Shown here piece after piece: positions 5,468 to 13,767 of a stretch of 38,048 bases of DNA. Each line of letters starts with the position of its first letter. Position 1 is the first letter of the stretch. Both the position numbers and the translations under genes were made by a program. The notes beneath the pieces are model-generated. The model was not told the DNA's origin and ran no database searches. It saw only the letters and a program-made list of their open reading frames with translations. The DNA is from a bacterium (lineage in GTDB: Bacteria > CLD3 > SB21): the NCBI GenBank assembly GCA_016787925.1, contig JAEUSK010000053.1, forward strand, positions 1 through 38,048, given 5' to 3'.

Positions 5468-7018
5468 TCAAATACTTCTTTGATAATCCTTGATGGGAAT
5501 AGTCCAGACGCGTTCCCCGCAAAATCGCGCGCCCTCAGGACAATACGGGCGAATGTCCGCCAAAAGGCGAATGCCGCACGGAGGCAATAAATATTTTCCG
5601 ATCTGCGGATTGATCTCAAGAATCTGTTCCGTCTCATCCACCGACGCGCGCCAGATCTCTTCCTGCGCAAGATAACATAATCGCATGGACATTTTGTGGT
5701 GCAGATTCAGCAGGTCGGACGATTCGGTAAAACGAACCGATACCGCGTTCGGAAGAAGATACATGATAAATTCTTCCGGCGCATCCAGCGTGCGGAGACG
5801 GCGCATGGCCTCCCACGTTTTGTTCATCACCTCATCGTAATATTTTTTTACTTGAGTGTCCTGTTCCACCAGAATCGGCGTGATATAATCCGGTTCGTCC
5901 GTCGCGTGCGCGATCAGCAGAGGCCTGGAACCGGGCGTCATGCGATGCCGCTGGTCCTGCGAATCCGCCGCGTGGCTCAGTTTTTTACGAAAGGTGTAAT
6001 GGGGATGAAATAGCGTGCGGGATAATTTAGATAACGTCGTCAGGTTCAGCGATTCGCCAAATAGATTATTCTTCGCAGGATCGAGAACGAGCCGGATCGC
6101 TTCGCCGTCCGATATCATGTCCTTGGTTGCGCCCAGAACTTCCCGTACGCTTTGCGCGAGCGTCGCCTCGTTGCTGTTTTTATAATCGGCTAATTTGGAA
6201 ATGCGCCCGTCCAGGCTCTGATCGAATTCATCCAGAAACGCTTGCTGTTTTTTCGCTTTGTAGTAATTCTGATGCTCCGTAAAAAAATGATATTCCGGTG
6301 TGTCCTCGAGCGGAAGTTCTTCCTGCAAAATGACGTTGTACATCGGATCCACTTTGATCAGTTCACGCACCATTTTTTCAATGACGATCTTCTGCTCAAG
6401 CGGCGTGTCAAATTGATTGGACAGCCTGTAATACCGAAGCAGGGTTATACCGCTGATGGTATGGTACATGTACGCGAACGCTGCAACGGGAATGACGTAC
6501 CGCGCGATCTCCTGGCATTTTTTTTTGATTTCGCCGGCATATTTTTCCTTTACTTTCACGCGCGATGGAAACCGTTTGAAATACGCGTCTTCCGTGACCG
6601 GGCGCAGAAGTTCATTCATCCTGCGATACGCCGCCATTTGATCATCGATCGTTTCGCGGTAAATCTTCAGCGCTTCGCCTTTGAGCGGCGGAATCAAAAA
6701 ACTGCCTTCTTTGATCTCGACGTAACGCTGGCTCACCTGTTCGGAATTATAATACGGATGGCTGTGAAGGAAACTCCAGATGAACTGGCGGGAAATATTG
6801 GCGAGCTCAAACTGAAAGTACGCGTGCGAAAAAACCGTGTGATGGCCGGCCTGGTACACGCTCTGCGCGAGCGGAAAATGTTTGTCCGTGATCTGCTCGT
6901 CCCGCACAATACCTTTGGAAGAGTAACAGGTGCGCGCCGTGGCGATCGCATTCTGAAAAGGGGTGCTGAACGATTTAGACAAAACGACGTGCGGCGCTTC
7001 GGAGAGAAAGGTGTTCAA
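5468..7018 (-). CDS. Long FAD-dependent thymidylate synthase-like (ThyX-type) protein
   Basis: A 516-residue protein, about twice the usual ThyX length, apparently with two ThyX-like halves. In the first half, 'ISRQFIWSFLHSHPYYNSEQ' followed by VSQRYVE (about residues 74-100) occupies the place of the ThyX signature RHRxxSxNExSxRY; the end (S..RY) is kept but the RHR is not. In the second half, 'HAADSQDQRHRMTPGSRP' (about 350-367) is a second, rearranged signature-like block. Canonical ThyX makes dTMP from dUMP with methylenetetrahydrofolate, FAD and NADPH. Long proteins of this kind are usually annotated as ThyX in FCB bacteria, but whether they are the working thymidylate synthase cannot be told here. 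The product is cytosolic. It is the last gene of a minus-strand series, separated from 7099-7482 by a short tandem repeat. Confidence 0.75.
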   Translation of the reverse strand: MNTFLSEAPHVVLSKSFSTPFQNAIATARTCYSSKGIVRDEQITDKHFPLAQSVYQAGHHTVFSHAYFQFELANISRQFIWSFLHSHPYYNSEQVSQRYVEIKEGSFLIPPLKGEALKIYRETIDDQMAAYRRMNELLRPVTEDAYFKRFPSRVKVKEKYAGEIKKKCQEIARYVIPVAAFAYMYHTISGITLLRYYRLSNQFDTPLEQKIVIEKMVRELIKVDPMYNVILQEELPLEDTPEYHFFTEHQNYYKAKKQQAFLDEFDQSLDGRISKLADYKNSNEATLAQSVREVLGATKDMISDGEAIRLVLDPAKNNLFGESLNLTTLSKLSRTLFHPHYTFRKKLSHAADSQDQRHRMTPGSRPLLIAHATDEPDYITPILVEQDTQVKKYYDEVMNKTWEAMRRLRTLDAPEEFIMYLLPNAVSVRFTESSDLLNLHHKMSMRLCYLAQEEIWRASVDETEQILEINPQIGKYLLPPCGIRLLADIRPYCPEGARFCGERVWTIPIKDYQRSI

Positions 7019-7065
7019 ATTATGGCAGCCTATCTATTTTGATCTGATTCAATTGAAGAAACACA

Positions 7066-7096
7066 AACAAGAAACAAGAAACAAGAAACAAGAAAG
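7066..7096. repeat. Short tandem repeat, unit GAAACAA
   Basis: Four consecutive near-identical 7-base units lie in the gap between the ThyX-like gene start and the stop of the four-helix-bundle gene. Such short arrays are slippage-prone. The array sits about 50-80 bases before the ThyX-like start codon, so its length could influence expression, but this is only positional. Confidence 0.6.
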
Positions 7097-7098
7097 GT

Positions 7099-7482
7099 CT
7101 AATTACGTTTTGATAATTTGTTTTTTCGAGCCGTCTCTATGCTTTTTATAAAAATTGAAATCAATTCCTTACATTCACCAATGACTTTATCGATTTTCGA
7201 AATATCCTGAATGAGAGGTTTTCTCTTGATGATCTGCAGCGCTACCTGGGTCTCTTTCAACTCCTTAAGACAAATTTTCATTTTATGAATAAAATCATCG
7301 CGCGATTCCGCAACCTGCGCTTCTCCATAGTTGAACGCCGGAGATGTTCCCGAGCGAATCAATTGTCCGGCAATATGATTTCCGGTTCGCGTATTGGGTA
7401 ATTTTTCTCCAAGGCCGATAATCAACAGTGAGAACTCGATCAACCGCTCTTCCAAATCATATTTTGTCTTGACTTCACTCAT
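7099..7482 (-). CDS. Four-helix-bundle protein (S23/IVP family)
   Basis: A 127-residue protein. The pattern LxERLIEFSLLIIGLGEKLP...GNHIAGQLIRSGTSPAFNYGEA...FIHKMKICLKELKETQVALQ is that of the four-helix-bundle proteins first found encoded in intervening sequences of 23S rRNA genes (TIGR02436-type). These occur in many copies in Bacteroidota and relatives, often next to repeats. The function is unknown; RNA or ribosome association has been suggested from their origin. It lies downstream of the enoyl-CoA hydratase gene by 90 bases and may be independently acquired. Full length for the family. Confidence 0.85.
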   Translation of the reverse strand: MSEVKTKYDLEERLIEFSLLIIGLGEKLPNTRTGNHIAGQLIRSGTSPAFNYGEAQVAESRDDFIHKMKICLKELKETQVALQIIKRKPLIQDISKIDKVIGECKELISIFIKSIETARKNKLSKRN

Positions 7483-7572
7483 TTATAATTATTCATTTCT
7501 TGTTATGTGTTTTTCATTTCTTTTAAAGCCCTCGCAATGTGAAAACGATTGCATCACATTTATTACTCGTTT

Positions 7573-8352
7573 TCAGGTATTCGTCCACTTCGGTTTTCTT
7601 TTTTCATTAAAGGCTTTCAGCGCTTCGACGCGGTCACGCGTGGGGATAACGTCGTTGTAACATTCGTTCTCGATCTCCAATCCGTCTTTTAAGGATACGT
7701 CAAGGCCGAGGCGAACGGCTTTTTTGGCCAGGCGTATGGCGATCGGCGCGTTAGCATTAATTTCCTCAGCCAGTTTGATCGCTTCTTTGTGCAGGGTGTC
7801 CGCACCGGCCACCGCATTGCAAACGCCGTATTGCAAAGATTCCTGCGCAGTAAATATGCGCGCCGTCAGTATCCACAACAAAGCGTTGGAATAGCCGATG
7901 AGTCGGGGGAGTCTTTGTGTTCCGCCCGCGCCGGGAATGATGCCGAGCGCCGTTTCGCGTAAACTGATCTTCACGTCATCAGAAAAAATTCTAAAATCAC
8001 ATGCCAGCGCAAGTTCACACCCGCCCCCGTACGCGATGCCGTTAACCGCGGCGATCGTGGGAATTGTCAAATTGCCGATCTTGTGAATCGTTCCGCCAAT
8101 CACCTGCTTGACAAATGTTTTCACGTCGGATTCGCTCATGTTCTGCCGCTCTTTAAGATCCGCGCCGGCGCAGAAATGTTCCAGTTCGGACCGGAATATC
8201 ACCACGCGCGCAGAATGGTCGCCTTTAATATGATCGCACGCAGATGAAAGTTCGCCCAGCAAATCCCGATTGAGTGCATTAACTTTCGGGCGATTCAATC
8301 CGATCGTGATGATCCCGTTGTCGTTGGCGTAGGTGATGTGCTTAAATTCCAA
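7573..8352 (-). CDS. Enoyl-CoA hydratase/isomerase, methylglutaconyl-CoA hydratase-like
   Basis: A 259-residue crotonase-fold enzyme, full length. The oxyanion-hole segments are 'HFCAGADLKER' (about 60-70) and 'NGIAYGGGCELALACD' (about 105-120). Both catalytic glutamates of true hydratases are present: the Glu in GGGCEL and the Glu in SLRETALGIIPGAGGTQR. The stretch GADLKERxxM and the C-terminal IPTRDRVEALKAFNEKRKP closely follow human AUH, so 3-methylglutaconyl-CoA hydratase (leucine breakdown) is the best specific guess; general short-chain enoyl-CoA hydratase is the alternative. Cytosolic, possibly co-transcribed with the upstream ACT-domain gene although a palindromic repeat lies between them. 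Confidence 0.85.
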   Translation of the reverse strand: MEFKHITYANDNGIITIGLNRPKVNALNRDLLGELSSACDHIKGDHSARVVIFRSELEHFCAGADLKERQNMSESDVKTFVKQVIGGTIHKIGNLTIPTIAAVNGIAYGGGCELALACDFRIFSDDVKISLRETALGIIPGAGGTQRLPRLIGYSNALLWILTARIFTAQESLQYGVCNAVAGADTLHKEAIKLAEEINANAPIAIRLAKKAVRLGLDVSLKDGLEIENECYNDVIPTRDRVEALKAFNEKRKPKWTNT

Positions 8353-8365
8353 AATAACTCCTTTG

Positions 8366-8484
8366 AATCAGTGAATAGTGAGTAGTGAGTAATGGAGAAA
8401 TGATTTCTCGTGACGGATGGAACTTTATTTTCAAGATTTCAAATTCTATCCCCACTATTCATTATACACTACTCACTATACACG
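8366..8484. repeat. Palindromic repeat overlapping the end of the ACT-domain gene
   Basis: GTGAATAGTGAGTAGTGAGT (from about 8371) and CTATTCATTATACACTACTC (from about 8455), extending into CACTATACAC, form long inverted arms of an approximately 115-base hairpin. It lies between two minus-strand genes. Its outer arm contains the last two codons and the TAG stop of the ACT-domain gene. Confidence 0.6.
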
Positions 8485-8928
8485 GTGCATCGCCTTGAAT
8501 ACGTCTTCGTGCTGAGCGAGAATGCGGATGCCTATTTTTTCGCTGATCTTCGCCATGTTTTCCTTGATCACGCCGAAAGGGCAGATCGCGTTTTTGATAT
8601 CAACCAGCATAATGAGCGTAAAAAATTCCTGCATGATCTTCTGGCTCACGTCGAGTATATCGCAATTGCAATTGGTCAGTTCCTGCGAAATGCCGGAAAT
8701 AACGCCCGGTTGATTCTTGCCGAATGCCGTGACGATGATGCGGCCTTCTGTTTTGTTGAGATATTTGAAAGTGCTGGGATGTTCGCTGACGTATTTGCCC
8801 TCGTCCGATCCGAAACGCCGAATCGTTTCGAGTACGACGGTTTTTATGACATCATCGCTTGCCTGCGGGCCCAGCTGTTTTTTGGTTTCCTCTACGATAG
8901 TTCGAATTTGTTCTTCGGTGATGGCCAT
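8476..8928 (-). CDS. ACT-domain protein (UPF0237-like)
   Basis: About 150 residues from the preferred start at 8928, which has GAGGAG seven bases upstream; the longer frame to 8982 lacks such a site. Residues about 1-65 are a helical extension; the ACT domain follows (RIIVTAFGKNQPGVISGISQ, then 'LTNCNCDILDVSQKIMQEFF', then 'MLVDIKNAICPFGVIKENMA'). This matches the single-ACT UPF0237 family, thought to sense small ligands such as amino acids. Cytosolic. The natural C-terminus may have been altered: the last residues RV and the stop lie in a dispersed palindrome. Confidence 0.8.
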   Translation of the reverse strand: MAITEEQIRTIVEETKKQLGPQASDDVIKTVVLETIRRFGSDEGKYVSEHPSTFKYLNKTEGRIIVTAFGKNQPGVISGISQELTNCNCDILDVSQKIMQEFFTLIMLVDIKNAICPFGVIKENMAKISEKIGIRILAQHEDVFKAMHRV

Positions 8929-9025
8929 GTATCGCTCCTCAACTATTTTGTATGATAATAAAAATCTAAAGCCAGAATTCAAAGAGTAAAAACAAACGCC
9001 GACGTAAAATGTTGAAAGGTACCGA

Positions 9026-10246
9026 TCAACCTTTCTTAAGCTGGATGCGAATGGTCGTTCCCTGATTTATATTACTGTCCTTTACAAAAATCTTTCCGTT
9101 ATGATAATCTTCGATGATCCGCTTTGCCAGGCTCAGCCCAAGTCCCCAGCCGCGTTTTTTGGTGCTGAATCCCGGGCGAAAAATATTGTAAAAGTTTTTC
9201 AGTTCGATCCCGCGGCCGTTATCGGAGATATCAAGACAGACGCTGCCGTTTTGCAGCGAGAGATGAATTGTGATTTTTCCCTCCTGTGTGTCTATGGCAT
9301 CCACAGCGTTCTTGATGATATTTTCAATGACCCACGCAATAAGCTGCGCATTGATGAAAGGCGTGGCATTCGTCTCATACACCTCTTCTATGGTGATCGT
9401 TTTGCCCAGTTGCGGCATGCGTGTGCGGAAGTACTGCGCCAATTCCGATAACAGCGGAATCATATCGTGCTGTTTCAAATCGGATGCGGATCCGATCTGT
9501 GAAAAACGCGTGACGATGCGGTCGATCCGTTTAATGTCCACTTCCATCTCGCTGATGATGCGCAAAGTGGATTCACGGCCTTCCGCTTCTCCGCGAAGCA
9601 GTTCCGCCCATCCCATGAGCGAGGAAAGCGGTGTGCCGAGCTGATGCGCGGTTTCTTTGGCCATGCCAACCCAGATGCTGCGCTGTTCGCTCCGTTTGAT
9701 ATTGCTAAATCCGATATACCCGATCAGAATAAATGCGCCGACCACGCCGATGCCGATCACCGGCAGCCAGGCCAACTGACGGATCAGCTTGCTGTCCGTA
9801 TCATAATGTATATAACCCAGCGTCGTGTTTTCATATAGGATCGGAACAGGCGCATTATCCCGATCCATTGCTTTGATCGCCTTTTTGAGTTTTTCTTCAT
9901 TCTCTGCCGTAAGCGTATCGCCGGAGATACCCGGAATATTACGCCAGGAAAGAATGGTCGTGTCCGGCGCGGTATTGATTATCGGAAATTCAATACGCTT
10001 AATGATCTCATCAAAAATAAAACTGTATTCGCCCTCCGGATCGTCCTGCCCGATCCGCGCAATGATCTGCGTATAGATCTTTACGATGTGGCGGGAATCG
10101 TCGCGAAGGCGTTCTACGAGAAACTGAGTGTACGCCAGCGCGCCGAATATGATGACGAGCGCAAGGACGAAAAGCCCGCTTTTGAAATTAACGGTCAGAT
10201 GATACGGATTGCGTACCGTTCTGATTTGCCGTGTCGGTTCTGCCAT
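9026..10246 (-). CDS. Membrane sensor histidine kinase
   Basis: 406 residues. Transmembrane segments at about 24-42 and 160-182 enclose a ~115-residue periplasmic sensor region. The dimerisation/phosphoacceptor box is 'WVGMAKETAHQLGTPLSSL' with the phosphorylated His at 201. The HATPase domain has the N box (ENIIKNAVDAID), G1 (DISDNGRGI), F box (IFRPGFSTKK) and G2 (GWGLGLSLAKRII). The AKETAHQLGTPLSSLMGW form of the H box is typical of a kinase family in Bacteroidota and relatives. No response regulator gene is adjacent, so this is an orphan kinase here. The signal is unknown. Confidence 0.9.
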   Translation of the reverse strand: MAEPTRQIRTVRNPYHLTVNFKSGLFVLALVIIFGALAYTQFLVERLRDDSRHIVKIYTQIIARIGQDDPEGEYSFIFDEIIKRIEFPIINTAPDTTILSWRNIPGISGDTLTAENEEKLKKAIKAMDRDNAPVPILYENTTLGYIHYDTDSKLIRQLAWLPVIGIGVVGAFILIGYIGFSNIKRSEQRSIWVGMAKETAHQLGTPLSSLMGWAELLRGEAEGRESTLRIISEMEVDIKRIDRIVTRFSQIGSASDLKQHDMIPLLSELAQYFRTRMPQLGKTITIEEVYETNATPFINAQLIAWVIENIIKNAVDAIDTQEGKITIHLSLQNGSVCLDISDNGRGIELKNFYNIFRPGFSTKKRGWGLGLSLAKRIIEDYHNGKIFVKDSNINQGTTIRIQLKKG

Positions 10247-10323
10247 ACATGTTTCAGTTGATATACAAAGCTGATCAGCGGATATCCATTAGTCAGAATA
10301 TGTCACATCAGTGCGCCGGACCA

Positions 10324-11454
10324 TTAGGGGCGCTGCTTTTGGCGAATCAATAACGCATTAGAGATCGGCCTTTCCTTTCCGTCCGAAGGCCTGTTGACCA
10401 GTTGGCCGCGAACGATCATCGTAGTGGAACCGCCGCCGTCAAGATTTAGAGCCCGGTCGCAGCCCAATCCGATCATCCAGTCCGCCAATTCGTTCAGCGT
10501 CATACCGGAACTGTAGTTTGTTTGATTGCCGTCGACGCAAACGATGAATAGTTTTTGAACCGAATCGGCGATACCCACGGCCGTGCGCGCCGAGCGTTTA
10601 ATATAAAAATCAGACGTGGCCTCAGGATTATCAGTGATGAGATTTTTTCTGTTATTAACCAGAAAGGGAAATCCGCCTATAGCCGTGCGAATTTTGTCCT
10701 CGCGCAGATCGGCGCGAATTACAATTTCCAGAATCTGTCCCACGAACATCCGCCGCACCAGCCTGATCTTGTCTTCCCCGTGAACGGAAAGCACCACCGT
10801 CGAATCGGTCAGCGGATTATTTCCCGATACGCTGTCCACTGCCAGAACAATACCGCGAACCGTGTCGCCGACGCTTTTGCCTGAAAATTTGGCTTTAATG
10901 GTCACTTCCGCGCCGTACACGTTGGTGTTGGTTTGCGAGCCAAAAAAATTATTGTATAAAACGGATTCATTTGCCTGGCGCGGTTTATTAAACCCGTCAA
11001 TGGCCAGATTCGTAAAGGAATTGATGATCAGTGTTCCTCTAAAAGACATCGGTTCTATAAAATATTGTTTTTTGCCGGTGACACCCAGCGTGTACCAAGC
11101 ATCGGCTGCATTTTTGAGAATTTGTCCGTCGTGAACCTGCGCGCCGGACGGATAACCTTCCTTGGAGAAAAAATCGCCGTTAACTGCGCCAATCACATTT
11201 TCCTGCCCCGGCTCTTCGACGATCTGGGAAAGCAGGCTGGTAGTGCGTATGTTGTGGCCCGCCTTGAAGGCGTCGATTTCCAACAGCGGATTTTTCAGGT
11301 CGATTTCAAATATATGAATGACGTTGGGGACGGCACTCTTCTGTATCATCGTATACCGAAAACCCTCGGTCACAAAATTTGATTTTCGAACGTCTTCCGA
11401 TGTACAGGAATTGACCAGCACCATCGCGGCCAGAAAAAAACGAATCACAGGCAA
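10324..11454 (-). CDS. Lipoprotein with NAGPA-like phosphodiester glycosidase domain
   Basis: 376 residues with a short signal and lipobox (VLVNSC, Cys at about 17). The body matches the phosphodiester glycosidase (NAGPA/DUF2233) family: 'GAVNGDFFSKEGYPSGAQVH' (about 100-120), 'RTAVGIADSVQKLFIVCVDG', and the signature NLDGGGSTTMIV near the C-terminus followed by RPISNALLI. Bacterial members are thought to cleave sugar phosphodiesters in envelope glycans; the substrate is unknown here. Translation probably starts at TTG (11454), with GAGGA seven bases upstream. Likely outer-membrane or periplasmic. It runs opposite to the 11641 gene, the two sharing an intergenic control region. Confidence 0.85.
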   Translation of the reverse strand: MPVIRFFLAAMVLVNSCTSEDVRKSNFVTEGFRYTMIQKSAVPNVIHIFEIDLKNPLLEIDAFKAGHNIRTTSLLSQIVEEPGQENVIGAVNGDFFSKEGYPSGAQVHDGQILKNAADAWYTLGVTGKKQYFIEPMSFRGTLIINSFTNLAIDGFNKPRQANESVLYNNFFGSQTNTNVYGAEVTIKAKFSGKSVGDTVRGIVLAVDSVSGNNPLTDSTVVLSVHGEDKIRLVRRMFVGQILEIVIRADLREDKIRTAIGGFPFLVNNRKNLITDNPEATSDFYIKRSARTAVGIADSVQKLFIVCVDGNQTNYSSGMTLNELADWMIGLGCDRALNLDGGGSTTMIVRGQLVNRPSDGKERPISNALLIRQKQRP

Positions 11455-11562
11455 TTTGATTCCTCATTTTGTGAAGGAAATATTCGCCATAAATTGCCTT
11501 ATTTTCAAGGTCTTTTTCAGAAGCTCTTTGCGGTGTTTTCATGAATATCATTTGCAAAAAAA

Positions 11563-11594
11563 ACCAATATTGGTTATGTTAAACCGCCAATATT
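11563..11594. promoter_or_regulatory. Possible operator, repeated palindrome
   Basis: A perfect 12-base palindrome ACCAATATTGGT (11563-11574) is followed by a second partial copy CCAATATT (11587-11594). The spacing start-to-start is about 23 bases, near two helical turns. It sits in the divergent region 50-80 bases before the outer-membrane protein gene at 11641, which has a strong AAGGAGAG ribosome site. A dimeric repressor or activator is plausible; none is identified. Confidence 0.35.
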
Positions 11595-11640
11595 AAAACG
11601 ACTATATAACATTGAGTATCATTTAACTAAAGGAGAGACC

Positions 11641-12231
11641 ATGAAACAATTTTTCTGCGCGCTTTTTGCCGTTGCGGTGTTACAGGCCAATGTACTCGCG
11701 GGTGACGGCGGTCAGGCAAGTTCCGGCGGTTACTTTGGCCCGGCGGCGGTGATGAAACAAGGCGCGTTTCTCATTGGCGCGGAGGGGCAGTATTATATGA
11801 AAGACGACAAAGCATTTGGCGTGCTCGGCCATGTACGTTACGGACTGGCGCCGCGATTTGAACTCAACGGCGATCTCGGATTTAACCGTGGCGAACCGTA
11901 TTTCGGCGGCAGCGTGGAATATCAGGTGTTCTATGACGGCCCGGGCGCGGTAGGCCTTACGGTTCGCGGCGGCGGGTTCTCAAATTCGGATGCCGGCAGT
12001 GGATTGGATTTTTCCGGCATGATCGGGAACCGTTTCAGCACGTTCTCTCTGTACGGCGGCCTGAATATGAAAGTATTGCTTGATCCGTCCAACGCAGATA
12101 ATGTCTATACGCTGGTCGGCGGAATTCATATACCTTTCAAAGCGAAAGTGGCCTTCGTCGGCGAAGTTGGCGCTAATATCAACGATCAGAATGCGTCCTA
12201 TTTCAGCGGCGGCGTGTTGTTTTATTTTTAG
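11641..12231 (+). CDS. Small outer-membrane beta-barrel protein, unrecognised
   Basis: 196 residues with a signal peptide (about 1-21, cleaved after VLAG or nearby). The mature protein is glycine- and aromatic-rich with alternating strands (for example 'GVLGHVRYGLAPRFELNGDL', GGSVEYQVFYDG) and ends in ...GGVLFYF, the terminal aromatic typical of outer-membrane barrels. Length suits an eight-strand barrel. It is a single-gene unit: an upstream palindromic control region and a downstream terminator hairpin. No enzymatic residues were recognised; a structural or adhesion role is possible. Confidence 0.75.
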   Translation: MKQFFCALFAVAVLQANVLAGDGGQASSGGYFGPAAVMKQGAFLIGAEGQYYMKDDKAFGVLGHVRYGLAPRFELNGDLGFNRGEPYFGGSVEYQVFYDGPGAVGLTVRGGGFSNSDAGSGLDFSGMIGNRFSTFSLYGGLNMKVLLDPSNADNVYTLVGGIHIPFKAKVAFVGEVGANINDQNASYFSGGVLFYF

Positions 12232-12256
12232 TATGCATTGAAATTATTGTCATGAT

Positions 12257-12295
12257 GCCCCGTTCTGTATATCCGGAGCGGGGCGTTTATTTTGA
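12257..12295 (+). terminator. Rho-independent terminator after the 11641 gene
   Basis: GCCCCG (12257-12262) pairs with CGGGGC (12279-12284), and a T-rich stretch (GTTTATTTTGATT) follows. It lies 26 bases after the stop codon. Confidence 0.75.
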
Positions 12296-12330
12296 TTCCG
12301 TGATAATTGTTGTAGCAAAGGATGGGAATG

Positions 12331-12401
12331 ACCGCAAAGAACGTAAACGGTATTGAGGTTTTTTACCCCGTATTCTTTGCGCACTTTGCGGTTAATGGTT
12401 T
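12331..12401. repeat. Palindromic CCGCAAAG-type dispersed repeat
   Basis: CCGCAAAGAACGTAAACGG on the left and CCGTATTCTTTGCGCACTTTGCGG split over the right arm form an imperfect hairpin. Related CCGCAAAGAACGCAAAG pieces occur at about 13487-13705 and 16831-16850, so this is a small repeat family in the genome. Confidence 0.55.
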
Positions 12402-12426
12402 TTGATTTTAAGTAAAGGAAGGCTGC

Positions 12427-13473
12427 TTGTTCAAAATTCTAAATAATCTCGTACATCAGCGCCCGTTCAATTCCAGCACGGAAGTGCGTATTACCTACGT
12501 CTGCACGCAGCGCTGCCTTCAATGCGTCATTCCTTTTAAAAATACGCATACGATGTCGCTGGAGGAATTCAAAAGCGTGATGGCCAATCTGCGCAGCTAT
12601 GGGGCGTATGTCGGGTTTATTTCCGGCGGTGAAACGACCGTCGTGGAGGAGCTGCCGGAAATGATGATGGAGGCCAAACGCACATTTCAATACGCCGCAA
12701 CGCTTGTCACAGGGCTTTATAATAAGCCCGAAATGATCGAACCGGCCGCGCGCGTTTGCCTGGATAACGGTATGCACATTCAAACGTCGTTTGACGGATT
12801 CGGCGCGATCGGCGACGAATTACGCGGATGTAAAGATTACGACACGACCGTGACGGACCGGATGAAAATGATTTCCGATATGCGAAGGTCGATACAAAAA
12901 AAATCAAAGAAGAAATCGTTATTGTACGCCAATACGGTGATCAGCGATAAAAATATAGAACAGATCCCGGATATTATCGCCCACGTGAAAAAATTAGGCT
13001 GGAAATCCACGATCGGGTTATACCATACTTTAACATTTTCTACGCGGTATGACGACAGCATGGTCGTGCGCCCGGGCGAACGATTGAATAAACTCCTGCA
13101 GTTTTTGAAAGGCAATCCTGATATTATGAATCTCGAATCGTTTGTCGAAGGCATCGCGCCGTATGTCGATAATCCGAATCTCAACTGGTGTCCGTTCGTG
13201 GAATCGAAATATCTTTCCACGCGCACGACCATCATGGAAAACGGCGACGTGCATTTATGCAAAGGCAACCCGATCGGCAATGTGTTCCATCAAAGCCTGA
13301 AGGATATTTTTTCCGGTTACGAATACCAAAAACGCCTCGATGAATACAGCCGTTGCGAAGGGTGCTGGACAACGTGTTATACTCAGCGTTATCTCCTCGT
13401 CAGGCCGAAGTCGGTTTCCCAGGCCGTCGGCAATATTCAGAAATTGCGGAATACGCGGCGGATCGAATTGTAA
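12427..13473 (+). CDS. Radical SAM / SPASM-type protein
   Basis: 348 residues from a TTG start preceded by AAGGAAGG. The radical SAM cluster motif is CTQRCLQC (C26, C30, C33), the CX3CX2C form that holds the 4Fe-4S used to cleave S-adenosylmethionine. A GGE-type SAM-binding motif follows (ISGGETTVVEEL, about residue 65). The C-terminal third has further cysteines (WCPFVES, HLCKGNP, SRCEGCWTTC), which fits a SPASM/twitch region with an auxiliary cluster. Such proteins modify peptides, make cofactors or mature enzymes. No precursor peptide or partner enzyme gene is adjacent, so the substrate is unknown. Cytosolic. It lies alone between two palindromic repeats. Confidence 0.85.
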   Translation: MFKILNNLVHQRPFNSSTEVRITYVCTQRCLQCVIPFKNTHTMSLEEFKSVMANLRSYGAYVGFISGGETTVVEELPEMMMEAKRTFQYAATLVTGLYNKPEMIEPAARVCLDNGMHIQTSFDGFGAIGDELRGCKDYDTTVTDRMKMISDMRRSIQKKSKKKSLLYANTVISDKNIEQIPDIIAHVKKLGWKSTIGLYHTLTFSTRYDDSMVVRPGERLNKLLQFLKGNPDIMNLESFVEGIAPYVDNPNLNWCPFVESKYLSTRTTIMENGDVHLCKGNPIGNVFHQSLKDIFSGYEYQKRLDEYSRCEGCWTTCYTQRYLLVRPKSVSQAVGNIQKLRNTRRIEL

Positions 13474-13486
13474 TTGCATAAAATAT

Positions 13487-13705
13487 TTTTAACCGCGAAG
13501 CCCGCAAGGAGCGCTAAGGTGGAATTCAGCTAGATGTTTATTTTACGTGCATATCGGGTTTACTTACATACGTCATGGTGAGCGGAGTCGAACCATGACA
13601 AAGTTTAGTAGAATCAGCCTTCGACTCAGCTCAGGCTGAAGGTTTTTTTTCATTTGTGAGTAAACCCGATATGCAAGTTACTTTGCGTTCTCTGCGGTTA
13701 ACGTG
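13487..13705. mobile_element. MITE-like nested palindromic element
   Basis: Exact 17-base inverted repeats, TGCATATCGGGTTTACT (13548-13564) and its complement (13659-13675), enclose a core with two further inverted pairs: GTCATGGT...ACCATGAC (about 13572-13599) and CCTTCGACTCAGC...GCTGAAGG (about 13618-13642). Outside lie weaker inverted arms beginning TTAACCGC (about 13485 and 13700). It has no coding capacity. The core phrase GGTGAGCGGAGTCGAACCATG is a repeat I recall from many bacterial genomes. The 294-base gap between the radical SAM and UbiX genes is almost wholly this element. Confidence 0.6.
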
Positions 13706-13767
13706 CTTGCCGCAGAGACTGCATTGATTAAGAAAATAATTTCAAGTATATTTTATCAGGATACTAT

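Noticed and set aside
6242-7042. 266-codon plus-strand frame opposite the ThyX-like gene
   Set aside because: It is a shadow of the coding strand; the minus-strand protein has clear motifs and the plus-strand one has none.
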